Origin: Mucilaginibacter sp.
GTDB lineage: Bacteria > Bacteroidota > Bacteroidia > Sphingobacteriales > Sphingobacteriaceae
Assembly (NCBI RefSeq): GCF_025359345.1
Contig: NZ_JANYGQ010000036.1
Coordinates: 186,001-250,000 of the forward strand
Reading direction: 5' to 3'
DNA: 64,000 nt
Shown here: positions 24,447 through 33,052 of the stretch, one piece after another
How positions within the stretch are numbered: the first letter of the stretch is position 1
Layout: the number at the start of each line of letters is the position of its first letter
Made by a program: the position numbers and the translations under genes
Notes under the pieces: generated by a model
What the model saw: only the letters and a program-made list of their open reading frames with translations
Databases searched by the model: none
What the model was told of the DNA's origin: nothing

Positions 24447-26543
24447 TTGGAAAATCCAAAACCGATAAGGAAAATACCGAATAAAAAAATTACGCCAAAA
24501 CCGCCGAAACCCAATATTATGTGGTTTTACGCTATTATAGTTGTAGTGCTGCTGGTTGTTGCCACACTTTTAAATACTACCACAACAAATGCCATAACTT
24601 TTCAAAAATTTGCCGAAATGCTCAAAAAGCATGATGTGCAACGAGTTGTAGCGTTCCGCAACGGCGATTTGTTTGTAGCCGAAGTTTATTTGACAAAGGA
24701 AGCCCAAAGTAAAGGCGAATATTCTGATGCGAAAAAGGACAGCCGTGCGTTCAGTATGAATAATGCTGACGGGCCGCAATACACATTTTCTGACGCTACT
24801 TACGAGGGCATAAAGCAATCGATACTTAACGCCGAAAAGGACTTTGGCTATACCGAAGATCAGCGGATTCCGGTTAGTGTTGAGGCCGGCCATGAGAGCC
24901 TGCTTTCGAACTGGTTTGTGCAATGCATTATAATGGCAGTGTTACTGGTTGCAGTATGGTTGTTTATTATGCGCCGCATGAGCGGTGGCGCAGGCGGCGG
25001 CCCGGGTGGCCAGATTTTTAACATAGGCAAATCAAAAGCTACCCTGTTTGATAAAGAGGCCCAGGTATCGGTTACGTTTAATGACGTTGCCGGTTTGGAA
25101 GAAGCCAAGCAGGAAGTAATGGAAATTGTTGATTTCCTTAAAAACCCTAAAAAATACACCAATTTGGGTGGTAAAATACCTAAGGGCGCCTTATTAATAG
25201 GTTCGCCGGGTACTGGTAAAACGTTGCTGGCAAAAGCCGTTGCAGGCGAGGCACAGGTGCCTTTCTTCTCACTTTCAGGTTCTGATTTTGTGGAGATGTT
25301 TGTAGGGGTGGGCGCATCGCGTGTTCGCGACTTGTTCCGCCAGGCAAAAGACAAAGCACCGTGTATTATATTTATTGACGAGATTGACGCCATTGGCCGC
25401 GCCCGTGGTAAAAACAATATTGTTGGCGGTAACGACGAGCGCGAAAATACATTGAACCAGTTGCTGGTTGAAATGGATGGTTTCGGTACCGACTCGGGTA
25501 TCATTATACTTGCCGCTACCAACCGTCCCGATGTGTTAGACTCTGCTTTATTGCGCCCGGGCCGTTTCGACCGCCAGGTATCAATAGATAAACCGGATTT
25601 AATTGGCCGCGAACAGATATTTAAGGTACACTTAAAGCCGGTTAAACTTGCTGAAGGTGTTGATGCCAAAAAATTATCAGCACAAACACCGGGTTTTGCC
25701 GGCGCCGAAATTGCCAACGTATGTAACGAGGCTGCACTGATTGCCGCACGTAAAAATAAAGAGGCAGTTGAAATGCAGGATTTCCAGGATGCTATTGACC
25801 GTGTGATTGGTGGTTTGGAGAAAAAGAACAAAATCATATCGCCCGAGGAGAAACGCATTGTTGCTTACCACGAAGCCGGGCACGCAATTGCAGGCTGGTT
25901 TTTAGAGCATGCTGACCCATTGGTTAAGGTATCCATTGTTCCGCGTGGTGTTGCTGCGTTAGGTTATGCACAATATCTTCCGAAAGAACAGTTTTTATAC
26001 ACTACCGAACAATTGATTGATGGCATGTGTATGACGTTGGGTGGCCGTGTTGCTGAGGATATTACCTTCGGGAAAATATCAACCGGCGCACAAAACGATT
26101 TGGAGCGTATTACGAAACTTGCTTACGCCATGGTTACCATTTATGGTATGAATGCAAAAGTGGGGAACGTATCATTTAATGATACCCAGGGCGAGTACCA
26201 GTTTAACAAGCCATATTCTGAAAAAACTTCGGAGCTGATTGACGTAGAAGTGCGTAACCAGATAGCTGAGGTTTACGAAATGACCAAAAAGCTTTTGCTT
26301 GATAAACGCGATGGGCTGATAAAACTGGCGGATAAGCTGCTGGAAAAGGAAATTCTTTTCCAATCAGACCTTGAAGAAATATTAGGCAAGCGTCCGTTTG
26401 ATAACCGTACCACTTATGATGAATTTGTGAACGGCCCGGAGGCCAACCAGGAACCTGCTGCATCGGCACTGGTACCTGAAGGTGTTGCCGACCATTCGGG
26501 AACCTTTAACAGGAACCCTGAGGAGAAGGACATAAACGCTTAA
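24447..26543 (+). CDS. ftsH: ATP-dependent zinc metalloprotease FtsH
   Basis: 698 residues. Membrane-anchored AAA+ protease that degrades misfolded membrane proteins and regulators. The frame starts with TTG (24447), supported by the Lys/Pro-rich leader (MENPKPIRKIPNKKITPKPP) before the first transmembrane segment (about 27-43). A periplasmic domain and second segment (about 152-172) follow. Walker A GSPGTGKT is near residue 252, Walker B IIFIDEIDA near 307, the second region of homology (ATNRPDVLD, RPGRFDRQ) near 350-375, and the zinc motif HEAGH near 475. The C-terminal 40 residues are acidic and variable. All catalytic residues appear intact. Confidence 0.97.
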   Translation: MENPKPIRKIPNKKITPKPPKPNIMWFYAIIVVVLLVVATLLNTTTTNAITFQKFAEMLKKHDVQRVVAFRNGDLFVAEVYLTKEAQSKGEYSDAKKDSRAFSMNNADGPQYTFSDATYEGIKQSILNAEKDFGYTEDQRIPVSVEAGHESLLSNWFVQCIIMAVLLVAVWLFIMRRMSGGAGGGPGGQIFNIGKSKATLFDKEAQVSVTFNDVAGLEEAKQEVMEIVDFLKNPKKYTNLGGKIPKGALLIGSPGTGKTLLAKAVAGEAQVPFFSLSGSDFVEMFVGVGASRVRDLFRQAKDKAPCIIFIDEIDAIGRARGKNNIVGGNDERENTLNQLLVEMDGFGTDSGIIILAATNRPDVLDSALLRPGRFDRQVSIDKPDLIGREQIFKVHLKPVKLAEGVDAKKLSAQTPGFAGAEIANVCNEAALIAARKNKEAVEMQDFQDAIDRVIGGLEKKNKIISPEEKRIVAYHEAGHAIAGWFLEHADPLVKVSIVPRGVAALGYAQYLPKEQFLYTTEQLIDGMCMTLGGRVAEDITFGKISTGAQNDLERITKLAYAMVTIYGMNAKVGNVSFNDTQGEYQFNKPYSEKTSELIDVEVRNQIAEVYEMTKKLLLDKRDGLIKLADKLLEKEILFQSDLEEILGKRPFDNRTTYDEFVNGPEANQEPAASALVPEGVADHSGTFNRNPEEKDINA

Positions 26544-26551
26544 GAATAAAT

Positions 26552-26651
26552 TTTAAGTCGGGAGTCTTAAGTCTTGAGTCGAAAGTCAATTTCAGCTTAG
26601 GACTTAAGACTTTTTAATTTTGACTCTAGACTTTCGACTGAGTACTCAGGA
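26552..26651. repeat. AAGTC-word hairpin, copy 2
   Basis: AAGTCGGGAGTCTTAAGTCT, TGAGTCGAAAGTC (about 26553-26587) faces GACTCTAGACTTTCGACTGA and related words (about 26622-26646), with an additional GGACTTAAGACT (26599-26610) between. The same words occur at 17318-17409 and 33053-33124. It occupies the whole gap between ftsH and the LUD gene and runs to within 8 bp of the latter's ATG, so it would be transcribed if the two genes share a message. Confidence 0.65.
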
Positions 26652-26658
26652 CAAAAAA

Positions 26659-27297
26659 ATGAGAGATATAACAACATCTAAGGAAAAGCTGTTAAAAAAG
26701 ATCCGTAAGGCGCTTTTGGAGAAAAGGGATAATCCATACCCTAACCTTGAGGACCTACCGCATTACCCGGCGACAGACGAACCTCTTGATGTGTTATTTG
26801 CCGAGCAGTTTACGGCAATATCGGGCCAGTTTTTATTTTGCGAGGACGAGGTGCAATTTATAGATAACTTATTGCAACTTGCCGAAGAGCGAAAATGGCA
26901 TAAAATATATTGCTGGGAACCGGCGCTGCAGGAAGTACTTGCCCGTTACGAATACCCTTATTACGAAACCGATAGAGACTTTGACCAGGCCGACGTTGGC
27001 TTTACCCTTTGCGAGGCATTGGTAGCCCGCAATGGCAGTATTTTACTTTCGAACGGCAACATGGCCGGTCGCCGGTTAAGCATCTATCCACCTGTGCATA
27101 TTGTACTGGCATACACATCGCAAATGGTGCTCGATATAAAAGATGGGTTGAAGCTGCTGAAAGCCAGATACGAAAACAATTTACCATCAATGATAAGCAA
27201 TGTAACCGGCCCCAGCCGTACTGCCGACATTGAAAAAACGCTGGTATTAGGCGCTCACGGGCCTAAAGAGTTGTTTGTTTTTTTGCTGGAAGGATAA
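26659..27297 (+). CDS. LUD domain protein (LutC/YkgG family)
   Basis: I place the start at the ATG at 26659 (MRDITTSKEKLLKKIRKALL), giving 212 residues; the frame is open to 26620 but that part lies inside the repeat. The LUD core is visible: a basic N-terminal helix, DVGFTLCEALVARNGSILLS near residues 113-132, RRLSIYPPVHIVLAYTSQMV near 138-157, and SNVTGPSRTADIEKTLVLGAHGPKELFVFLL at the end, with GPSRTADIE the family signature. LutC takes part in lactate oxidation together with LutA and LutB; those are absent here, so this stand-alone copy behind ftsH may have another role. Confidence 0.9.
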   Translation: MRDITTSKEKLLKKIRKALLEKRDNPYPNLEDLPHYPATDEPLDVLFAEQFTAISGQFLFCEDEVQFIDNLLQLAEERKWHKIYCWEPALQEVLARYEYPYYETDRDFDQADVGFTLCEALVARNGSILLSNGNMAGRRLSIYPPVHIVLAYTSQMVLDIKDGLKLLKARYENNLPSMISNVTGPSRTADIEKTLVLGAHGPKELFVFLLEG

Positions 27298-27311
27298 AGT
27301 TTAAGCCGATT

Positions 27312-27430
27312 TGTCATTGCGAGGTACGAAGCAACCGCACGCATGCACAGCCGCCAAGTATCGCTGACTACCCGTCAACCTGCTGTATAAAGTTCGCGGT
27401 TGCCGCGCTCGTTCCTCGCTCGCAATGACA
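27312..27430. repeat. GTCATTGCGAGG inverted-repeat element
   Basis: TGTCATTGCGAGGTACGAAG (from 27312) is inverted at 27396-27430 (GTTCCTCGCTCGCAATGACA). The arms extend through GCAACCGC / GCGGTTGC. About 57 bp of unrelated DNA lie inside. Elements with this end word are common dispersed repeats in many bacterial genomes. It sits between convergent genes and, with the following T-run, may also terminate transcription. Confidence 0.7.
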
Positions 27431-27445
27431 ATTTTTTTTAGCTTC

Positions 27446-28606
27446 TCAGTTCAATTTCAAATCTTCCAATTTGCTTTCTTCCAAAACTAGCCGCTCACTA
27501 ATTTTACCCGCACCATATTCCCATTTTATCAGCCTGATGCTCCCATCGGCTACCTCTATCCCCGTTATATCGCCATCATTAAAGCAACAGCAGCCACTGT
27601 TAAAATAAGTATCCAAATATCCTTTAAAATCGGCCGGCCGGTCAGTCTTTAAATGCAGGGCTTCAATTTTCGCTTGTAACACAGCTTCCTTTTTGACATC
27701 ATTATCTCTTTTCGCAATCCCTAATTTCTCGTATAATGCCTCTAATTGGGTTAACGATCTGAATACAGGCTGGTGCGTATGCCCGGTTATCAGTAACAGG
27801 TTTTTTCGCTTCGAGCTCCATTCGTACATTATTTGGTTATGGTCGGTCTTTAACTGGTCGTTGTTTGCGGGTGTGTTAGGGTTTATGTGTAAATATGCCT
27901 GGAACGGCCCCCATATGTCAGACACAAACCATTTGCTGAACCAATTACCGTCACTTTGCAAATCACCCTGGTGGCCGTGGGTCATATATATTTCCAAAGG
28001 GCTGCCATTAACGGTTGTTGTGAGCATAGCCCCTTCATAAATTTTAACTTGCTGGTGGTATACACTTTGCAGGCTAACCGGTGCCAGCGGATCATTTGCC
28101 CAGTACAAATCGTGGTTGCCAAATATTTTCACGAAGGCGTTACGTTGAATAAACTTTTGCTCGGCCTCGAAGGTGGATTTATTGTGCCGTTTTATGGTAA
28201 CAAATAGGTTCTCCCATAAATCTTCACTATCGCCCAGGTTAATGTAGCAGAAATTGTTTGTGTAATAATAATCCAACGCGGCCAGGTAGTTTTTCGCGGC
28301 GTTCGCAAAAACATCGGCTCCGTCTCGTGCCCCTTTGTGCTGATCGGAAAGGATGATAAATTTATCTTTTGCAGCGTCGAACTGTAATGCAAGGCCTGCC
28401 TTGTCTTTGCCCGCACTAATTTCCGCGTACAGCTCGCTCAAGGCCTTGTCAACCCGGTCCCTATCAGGCCGGGACGAAAGCTTGTTTGCCAGTTTCACCA
28501 CTGGCCCGGTAAAAATGTTTTGTAAAAATTTACGCATCAGTGCTTTAACAGGGCTTATGGGCTTTTGTTTAATCTTTAGTTTACTCTTACCGCGGGGTTC
28601 AAGCAT
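27446..28606 (-). CDS. Calcineurin-like metallophosphoesterase
   Basis: 386 residues. The metal-binding motifs appear in order: SDQHKGARD (Asp 88, His 90), GDSEDLWE, GNHDLYW, THGHQGD, and GHTHQPV. The spacing fits the calcineurin-like phosphoesterase superfamily, so two metal ions and hydrolysis of a phosphodiester or monoester are expected. No signal peptide; an N-terminal basic helical extension of about 75 residues precedes the domain, which could contact membrane or nucleic acid. The C-terminal part after GHTHQPV includes FNSGCCCFNDGDITGIEV, usual for this subgroup. Substrate unknown. Convergent with the LUD gene. Confidence 0.9.
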   Translation of the reverse strand: MLEPRGKSKLKIKQKPISPVKALMRKFLQNIFTGPVVKLANKLSSRPDRDRVDKALSELYAEISAGKDKAGLALQFDAAKDKFIILSDQHKGARDGADVFANAAKNYLAALDYYYTNNFCYINLGDSEDLWENLFVTIKRHNKSTFEAEQKFIQRNAFVKIFGNHDLYWANDPLAPVSLQSVYHQQVKIYEGAMLTTTVNGSPLEIYMTHGHQGDLQSDGNWFSKWFVSDIWGPFQAYLHINPNTPANNDQLKTDHNQIMYEWSSKRKNLLLITGHTHQPVFRSLTQLEALYEKLGIAKRDNDVKKEAVLQAKIEALHLKTDRPADFKGYLDTYFNSGCCCFNDGDITGIEVADGSIRLIKWEYGAGKISERLVLEESKLEDLKLN

Positions 28607-28786
28607 TACAAAGAACGCAGTATTACAGGTTGCACGGTACTAATTTTTTTTGAATTTTTCAACCCGTTAAATAACGGTATTTGCTGCGTTAAAACACGGT
28701 AAAAAAACAGTTATTAAACGGGGGTTGTTTAATAGTTAAAACCCTATATTGGAGCCATATTTACTAACCCTTTAATCAATTTAAAC

Positions 28787-29149
28787 ATGTCAGCAGTAAT
28801 CGACAAACCAACCGCAAAGAACTTGATCGCGGCCTATCAAACTCAAAATTCAGGCACAGGCGGCCCGGCCCTAAAAACACCCGAAGGTGTATTTCTGAAC
28901 GGTTTTTTTATACCCCGCCGCGTTTTGGACGCCATTCTTAGCGATAGAGACACCATTGGTGTAAGCGTGCATTTTGCCAAGCATCCTGATTTCCCGACTT
29001 CTACTGATAATATTTTTACCCTGGTGCTTGCCGGCGCCGAAATAAACCCGGATTACCCTGAGGTGAACGGAGCCGCACCGTACGTAGCCCGGTACGAGAC
29101 CTGGGATCAATTAAGCCCATGCCCGCCATTTTGCACAGACCTTTGTTGA
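28787..29149 (+). CDS. Conserved-looking small protein, Cys-rich C-terminus
   Basis: 120 residues, no signal peptide or membrane segment. The middle part (GVFLNGFFIPRRVLDAILSD, VSVHFAKHPDF, IFTLVLAGAEINPDYPEV) reads as a compact alpha/beta domain; the end CPPFCTDLC has three cysteines in nine residues, suggesting a metal site, a disulfide, or a processed peptide. I do not recognise the family. It is 9 bp upstream of the membrane-protein gene of the signalling operon, so it may be the first gene of that operon; its own start has an AT-rich upstream region. Confidence 0.72.
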   Translation: MSAVIDKPTAKNLIAAYQTQNSGTGGPALKTPEGVFLNGFFIPRRVLDAILSDRDTIGVSVHFAKHPDFPTSTDNIFTLVLAGAEINPDYPEVNGAAPYVARYETWDQLSPCPPFCTDLC

Positions 29150-29158
29150 TAGCAGATT

Positions 29159-29824
29159 ATGAGTTTTGATAGCATATACATTGTATATCTGATAATATTA
29201 TTGATAATTACTATAGTTGGTTTTACGCGGTATAAAAGCTTGAACAAAGGCTTTCGTGTGTTGACGATATTGATTTTATGTACCTTAATTAGCGAAAGTA
29301 TAAAAAAGGTATATGGCAAAGTATATCACAATAATATGCCGGTTGCACACATTTGGGGTGTTGCAGAATTCGCGCTGTATTCAGCAACTTTTTATTATTT
29401 GCTAAACAATTCGAAAATCAAAAAGGCAATAGTTGTTGCTGTAGCATTAATGACTGCATTGGAAATATGGAATGTGTTTTTTTTTGAAAACCTGCTTCAA
29501 TTTCCTTCGCTTATACTAAACATTTCGCAGATTGTGTATGTGCTTTATTCTCTGCTATTGTTTCGGCAAATGCTGTTGTTTCCGGCTGAGCAAAGCCTGT
29601 TTAAGCAAAGCTTATTCTGGTTTAACCTGAATATGTTATTTTATGGTACTACCATGTTTTTGAATTTTGCGTTAACCAGCTATTTTATTCAAAATAAATT
29701 GGATATGACGGCGCTTTATTATTTCAGTATTGTTGTCAATTTCATTTTTTATATTTTAATTGGTATATCAATTTTAATAGACAATAAAAAGGCAAACATG
29801 ATGAGTATCAGTAATGGCAAATAA
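29159..29824 (+). CDS. Polytopic membrane protein, putative sensor module
   Basis: 221 residues with about six to seven hydrophobic segments (starting IYIVYLIILLIITIVGF, later VLYSLLLFRQMLLF and FIFYILIGISILI). No catalytic motif is visible. It overlaps the histidine kinase gene by 11 bp and so is translationally coupled to it. Membrane proteins of this size next to a histidine kinase with a single membrane segment often supply the sensory input; I infer that here. The sequence is AT-rich compared with neighbours. Confidence 0.75.
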   Translation: MSFDSIYIVYLIILLIITIVGFTRYKSLNKGFRVLTILILCTLISESIKKVYGKVYHNNMPVAHIWGVAEFALYSATFYYLLNNSKIKKAIVVAVALMTALEIWNVFFFENLLQFPSLILNISQIVYVLYSLLLFRQMLLFPAEQSLFKQSLFWFNLNMLFYGTTMFLNFALTSYFIQNKLDMTALYYFSIVVNFIFYILIGISILIDNKKANMMSISNGK

Positions 29825-30650
29825 TGCCCCAAATTCCAGTGAGCTGTATTTTATCTTTTTTTCGGCAACAGCTTTTTTTGTTTTCCTGGCGGGGTTTATT
29901 ATATACTTTATAATATTATACCAAAAGAAGCAAACACAAAACAAAGTTGAACGGGAAATTTTGGAGGCCAATTTTAAACAGGAGTTTTTAAAGGCCCGGC
30001 TAGAGATACAGGAGGAGACGTTTACCTATGTAGGGCGCGAGCTTCATGATAACATAAACCAGGTGCTTTCGTTTGTGAAGCTTAATCTGGCGATGATTAA
30101 GGTTGAAGAATCGGCCCAGCAAACAAAAATTAATGAAAACCGCGATTTAGTAGCGCAGGTAATTACCGATCTGCGCGATTTATCAAAGAGCCTTAGTTTT
30201 GAACACATAACAAAGCTGGGGCTTGTAAAAACTATTGAAAACGAGGTTGAAAAACTAAATAAAAGCGGCCTTATTGACGCAGAACTATTTATAACAGGTG
30301 ATATTTATCCGATGGGGGAGCAGCGTGAGCTGGTATTGTTTCGCATTTTCCAGGAAGCAGTTAATAATACCATTAAACATTCGGGTGCAAATCAGCTAAA
30401 AATTAGTTTGCAGTATATTCCTGAAATGTTTAATTTAACAATCGAAGACGATGGCGTTGGTTTTTCGGCTAACTCCCTCGACCACAGCCGTGGTTCAGGT
30501 TTGATGAATATTGAAAACAGGGCTACCGTAATTGGTGCGGTGGCAAGCATAAGCAGTTCGCGCGGGGATGGCTGTTCAGTTAATGTTAACCTAAACCCTT
30601 TACTACAAATAAAATATATAGATGGAAAATATCCAAATCGCCTTAGTTGA
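29814..30650 (+). CDS. Sensor histidine kinase, NarX/HisKA_3 type
   Basis: 278 residues. One transmembrane segment at about residues 13-36, a coiled-coil region, then the HisKA_3 phosphoacceptor RELHDNINQ (His 78). The ATPase part shows the N box EAVNNTIKHSGA (about 182-193), G1 DDGVGFS, and G2 GSGLMNIENRA. No separate sensor domain is present, so signal input may come from the membrane protein encoded just upstream. It phosphorylates the receiver domain encoded next; the two reading frames overlap by 29 bp. Confidence 0.93.
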   Translation: MANNAPNSSELYFIFFSATAFFVFLAGFIIYFIILYQKKQTQNKVEREILEANFKQEFLKARLEIQEETFTYVGRELHDNINQVLSFVKLNLAMIKVEESAQQTKINENRDLVAQVITDLRDLSKSLSFEHITKLGLVKTIENEVEKLNKSGLIDAELFITGDIYPMGEQRELVLFRIFQEAVNNTIKHSGANQLKISLQYIPEMFNLTIEDDGVGFSANSLDHSRGSGLMNIENRATVIGAVASISSSRGDGCSVNVNLNPLLQIKYIDGKYPNRLS

Positions 30651-32358
30651 TGATCACCGCCTTTTCAGAAGCGGAATAGCATCGTTAATAGGCAATTTTA
30701 AGGGATTTAATATACTTTTTGAAGCAAGCAACGGGGAGGAAATGGTACGCAAAATTTCGTCCAAACTAAAGCCGGATGTTGTGCTGCTTGATATACATAT
30801 GCCCGTAATGGATGGCGCCGCTACTGCGCTTTGGCTAAAAGAAAACTACCCAGAAATAAGAATTATAGTTTTATCGATGCTGGAAGACCCTGAAAAGGTG
30901 CTTACCATGCTAAAACTTGGCGCTAAAGGGTATTTGCTGAAAGATTCGGAGCCGCATGAGTTTGAGCTGGCCCTGCAAAAGGTATCATCGGGCGAGGTTT
31001 ACTACCCCGAATTTGTTACCCGCCTGTTAATAAACTCATTTAATGAGCATATTGACCAGGTTACTTTGCAGATACGCGAACTCGAGTTTATAAAGCTTGC
31101 CGCCTCAGAACTTACCTACAAAGAAATAGCTACGCAAATGTGCATCAGCATACGCACCGTTGACGGCTATCGCGACCAATTATTTGAAAAATTGAATGTT
31201 AAAAGCCGCATCGGCCTGGTGCTGTATGCCATAAAAAACAAATTGATAGACGTATGGTTTGCTAATATTTTTAGTAAATTTGCCTCTATGGCACATGAGG
31301 GCAACGATGAGTTTTTTAAAGGACGCGGCGCACAGGTAAATACGCACAACAAGTTTTTAAAGAGCAAATATGTTTTAGAACATATTGAAGGCCTTGATGA
31401 GCCACTGCTGGAAAATACTGCCACGCAACTGTTTGAAGAGTCGCCCAAAAAAATCGTAAGCGAATCAAACAGCCCGGATTTAAGCCACATGTACTCCATA
31501 AACCCTTACCAGGGATGTGAGCATGGCTGTATTTACTGTTATGCACGCAACACGCATGAATACTACGGCTTTAGCGCCGGGCTTGATTTTGAGCGCAAAA
31601 TAATTGTTAAGCGTAACGCCCCCGAATTGCTGGAGCAATACTTCAACAAAAAAAACTACCAGCCGGTATGCATTATGCTGTCGGGCAATACTGATTGTTA
31701 CCAGCCGATTGAACGGCGGTTGAAAATTACCCGTTCATTGCTTGAGCTTTTTTTGAAGTACAAAAACCCGGTGAGCATCATCACCAAAAACAACGTGATT
31801 CTGCGGGACCTGGACATACTTACCGAACTGGCGGCCATGCGGCTGGTGCATGTTAATGTATCCATCACCTCGTTAAACGAGCAGTTACGTCAAAAGCTGG
31901 AACCTCGCACTGTTACCGCTACCGGGCGGTTGGCGGTTATCCAAAAACTTTCCGAAAAAGGTATCCCTTGCCGGGTGATGGCGGCGCCTATAATCCCCGG
32001 CTTGAACAGCAATGAAGTACCGGCTATTATTAAAGCGGCTGCCGACAGGGGGGCTGTTTCCGCCGGGTTTACAATAGTAAGGCTGAATGGCAGTATCAGT
32101 GAAATTTTTACCGACTGGATAAATAAGGCGTTTCCCGACAGGGCGGAAAAGGTATTGAATATGATAAAGTCGTGTCATGACGGAAACCTAAACGACAGCA
32201 ACTTTGGCCGCCGGATGAGCGGCGAAGGGAAAATTGCCGAATCGATACACCAGATGTTCAGGATGGCATGCACCCGCTTTTTGGCCGATAGGGACATGCC
32301 GGAATTTGATTATAGTTTATTTGTGCCGAAAAATGGAAAACAGACGAGTATGTTTTAG
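30622..32358 (+). CDS. Response regulator (NarL/LuxR) fused in frame to a radical SAM protein (PA0069-like)
   Basis: 578 residues without a stop. Residues 1-211 are a complete NarL-type regulator: receiver with acidic pair Asp10-Asp11, phospho-acceptor Asp57 (VVLLDIHMPVMDG), KGYLLKDSEP, then a LuxR helix-turn-helix at about 150-205 (LTYKEIATQMCISIRTVDGY). An 11-residue linker (WFANIFSKFAS) follows, then from Met223 a complete radical SAM protein of the PA0069/SplB-related type (MAHEGNDEFFKGRGAQVNTH) with CxxxCxxC at Cys299, Cys303 and Cys306 (GCEHGCIYCYA). These are normally separate genes. The internal ATG is at 31288; TAAATTTG at 31275-31282, five bases before it, resembles a -7 box. The fusion could be real, a lost stop codon at 31255 (TGG), or a base-call error. 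Confidence 0.85.
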   Translation: MENIQIALVDDHRLFRSGIASLIGNFKGFNILFEASNGEEMVRKISSKLKPDVVLLDIHMPVMDGAATALWLKENYPEIRIIVLSMLEDPEKVLTMLKLGAKGYLLKDSEPHEFELALQKVSSGEVYYPEFVTRLLINSFNEHIDQVTLQIRELEFIKLAASELTYKEIATQMCISIRTVDGYRDQLFEKLNVKSRIGLVLYAIKNKLIDVWFANIFSKFASMAHEGNDEFFKGRGAQVNTHNKFLKSKYVLEHIEGLDEPLLENTATQLFEESPKKIVSESNSPDLSHMYSINPYQGCEHGCIYCYARNTHEYYGFSAGLDFERKIIVKRNAPELLEQYFNKKNYQPVCIMLSGNTDCYQPIERRLKITRSLLELFLKYKNPVSIITKNNVILRDLDILTELAAMRLVHVNVSITSLNEQLRQKLEPRTVTATGRLAVIQKLSEKGIPCRVMAAPIIPGLNSNEVPAIIKAAADRGAVSAGFTIVRLNGSISEIFTDWINKAFPDRAEKVLNMIKSCHDGNLNDSNFGRRMSGEGKIAESIHQMFRMACTRFLADRDMPEFDYSLFVPKNGKQTSMF

Positions 32359-32381
32359 TGAGTGGTTGATTAGGTGAGTGG

Positions 32382-32762
32382 TTAATGGAGAAGATGACTT
32401 TTCTTTTCGATTAACCAATCAATCCCAACGCCAATCCCTATACCAACGGTATAGCAAAGCAAGTCGCTCCACAAAAAGGTTTCGCCTAATACCAGGCCGC
32501 CGATAGCCGTATGCCTGATGCTGTTTATCCATGGCGCCTGGTAAAGCTGGCTGAATTCGATACCGTAGCTAAAAAAAAGGCTTGCAATAACAGCCAATTT
32601 TGTTGCTTGGCTGATGAAGATAAATCTTACAATAAAATAAACCATCAGTGCCCATAAAATATCGCCGACAAATAACGGCACCCCATTTATGTGGCGGGAT
32701 AACAGGCCTGCTATAATGGTAGCGGTTGTGAAGGCGAAGTAGGTTGTACGTGTTTTATGCAT
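32382..32762 (-). CDS. DUF2809 family membrane protein
   Basis: 126 residues with four hydrophobic segments. The conserved order of the family is visible: an N-terminal helix ending before LLSRHINGVPLFVGDILWAL, VYFIVRFIF, ASLFFSYGIEFSQLYQAPWI, and GGLVLGETFLWSDLLCYTVG with the SDLLCY motif. Integral inner-membrane protein of unknown role. Convergent with the response regulator-radical SAM gene; the short gap contains a GTGAGTGGTT word repeat (about 32356-32390). Confidence 0.85.
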   Translation of the reverse strand: MHKTRTTYFAFTTATIIAGLLSRHINGVPLFVGDILWALMVYFIVRFIFISQATKLAVIASLFFSYGIEFSQLYQAPWINSIRHTAIGGLVLGETFLWSDLLCYTVGIGIGVGIDWLIEKKSHLLH

Positions 32763-32786
32763 AGCACTGTGTTAAACGTGCCAAGT

Positions 32787-32819
32787 TTTGTAAACTTCAC
32801 GCGTTTTCATCTAAATTTC
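32787..32819 (+). promoter_or_regulatory. Candidate promoter for the 32857 gene
   Basis: TTTG at 32787-32790, 21 nt of spacer, then TAAATTTC at 32812-32819, one base off the TAnnTTTG consensus. It ends 37 nt before the ATG. Confidence 0.42.
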
Positions 32820-32856
32820 AAAATAAAGCCTTATTTTCGGAATAAAACTGACAAAA

Positions 32857-33051
32857 ATGAACGTTAACGATATAATTGCCCACCTGCCCAATTTAGATAA
32901 CAGCGAACGCTCGAAACTACAGGCTGCATTGTTTGATTTGCAAACCGATTTGGACCTGAAAGACGTAATCCGCGAAAACCTTGACGATATAAAAAGCGGT
33001 CGCGTAAGTTCGCACCAGGCAGTAATGAACGAGATCAACGCATCGCGGTAG
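32857..33051 (+). CDS. Small acidic helical protein
   Basis: 64 residues, no signal peptide. Acidic and entirely helical in outlook: MNVNDIIAHLPNLDNSERSK, LQAALFDLQTDLDLKDVIRE, then DIKSGRVSSHQAVMNEINAS. The C-terminal stretch recalls the short helical tails of type II antitoxins, but no toxin gene adjoins it, so I do not call it one. A candidate promoter lies just upstream, which supports expression. It precedes an AAGTC-word hairpin that may end transcription. Confidence 0.65.
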   Translation: MNVNDIIAHLPNLDNSERSKLQAALFDLQTDLDLKDVIRENLDDIKSGRVSSHQAVMNEINASR

Positions 33052-33052
33052 T

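Noticed and set aside
24860..25858. 332-codon reverse frame over ftsH
   Set aside because: Shadow of the strongly conserved ftsH frame; no motif of its own.
32857..33051. Possible antitoxin
   Set aside because: Size and helix pattern fit loosely, but there is no toxin gene adjacent.
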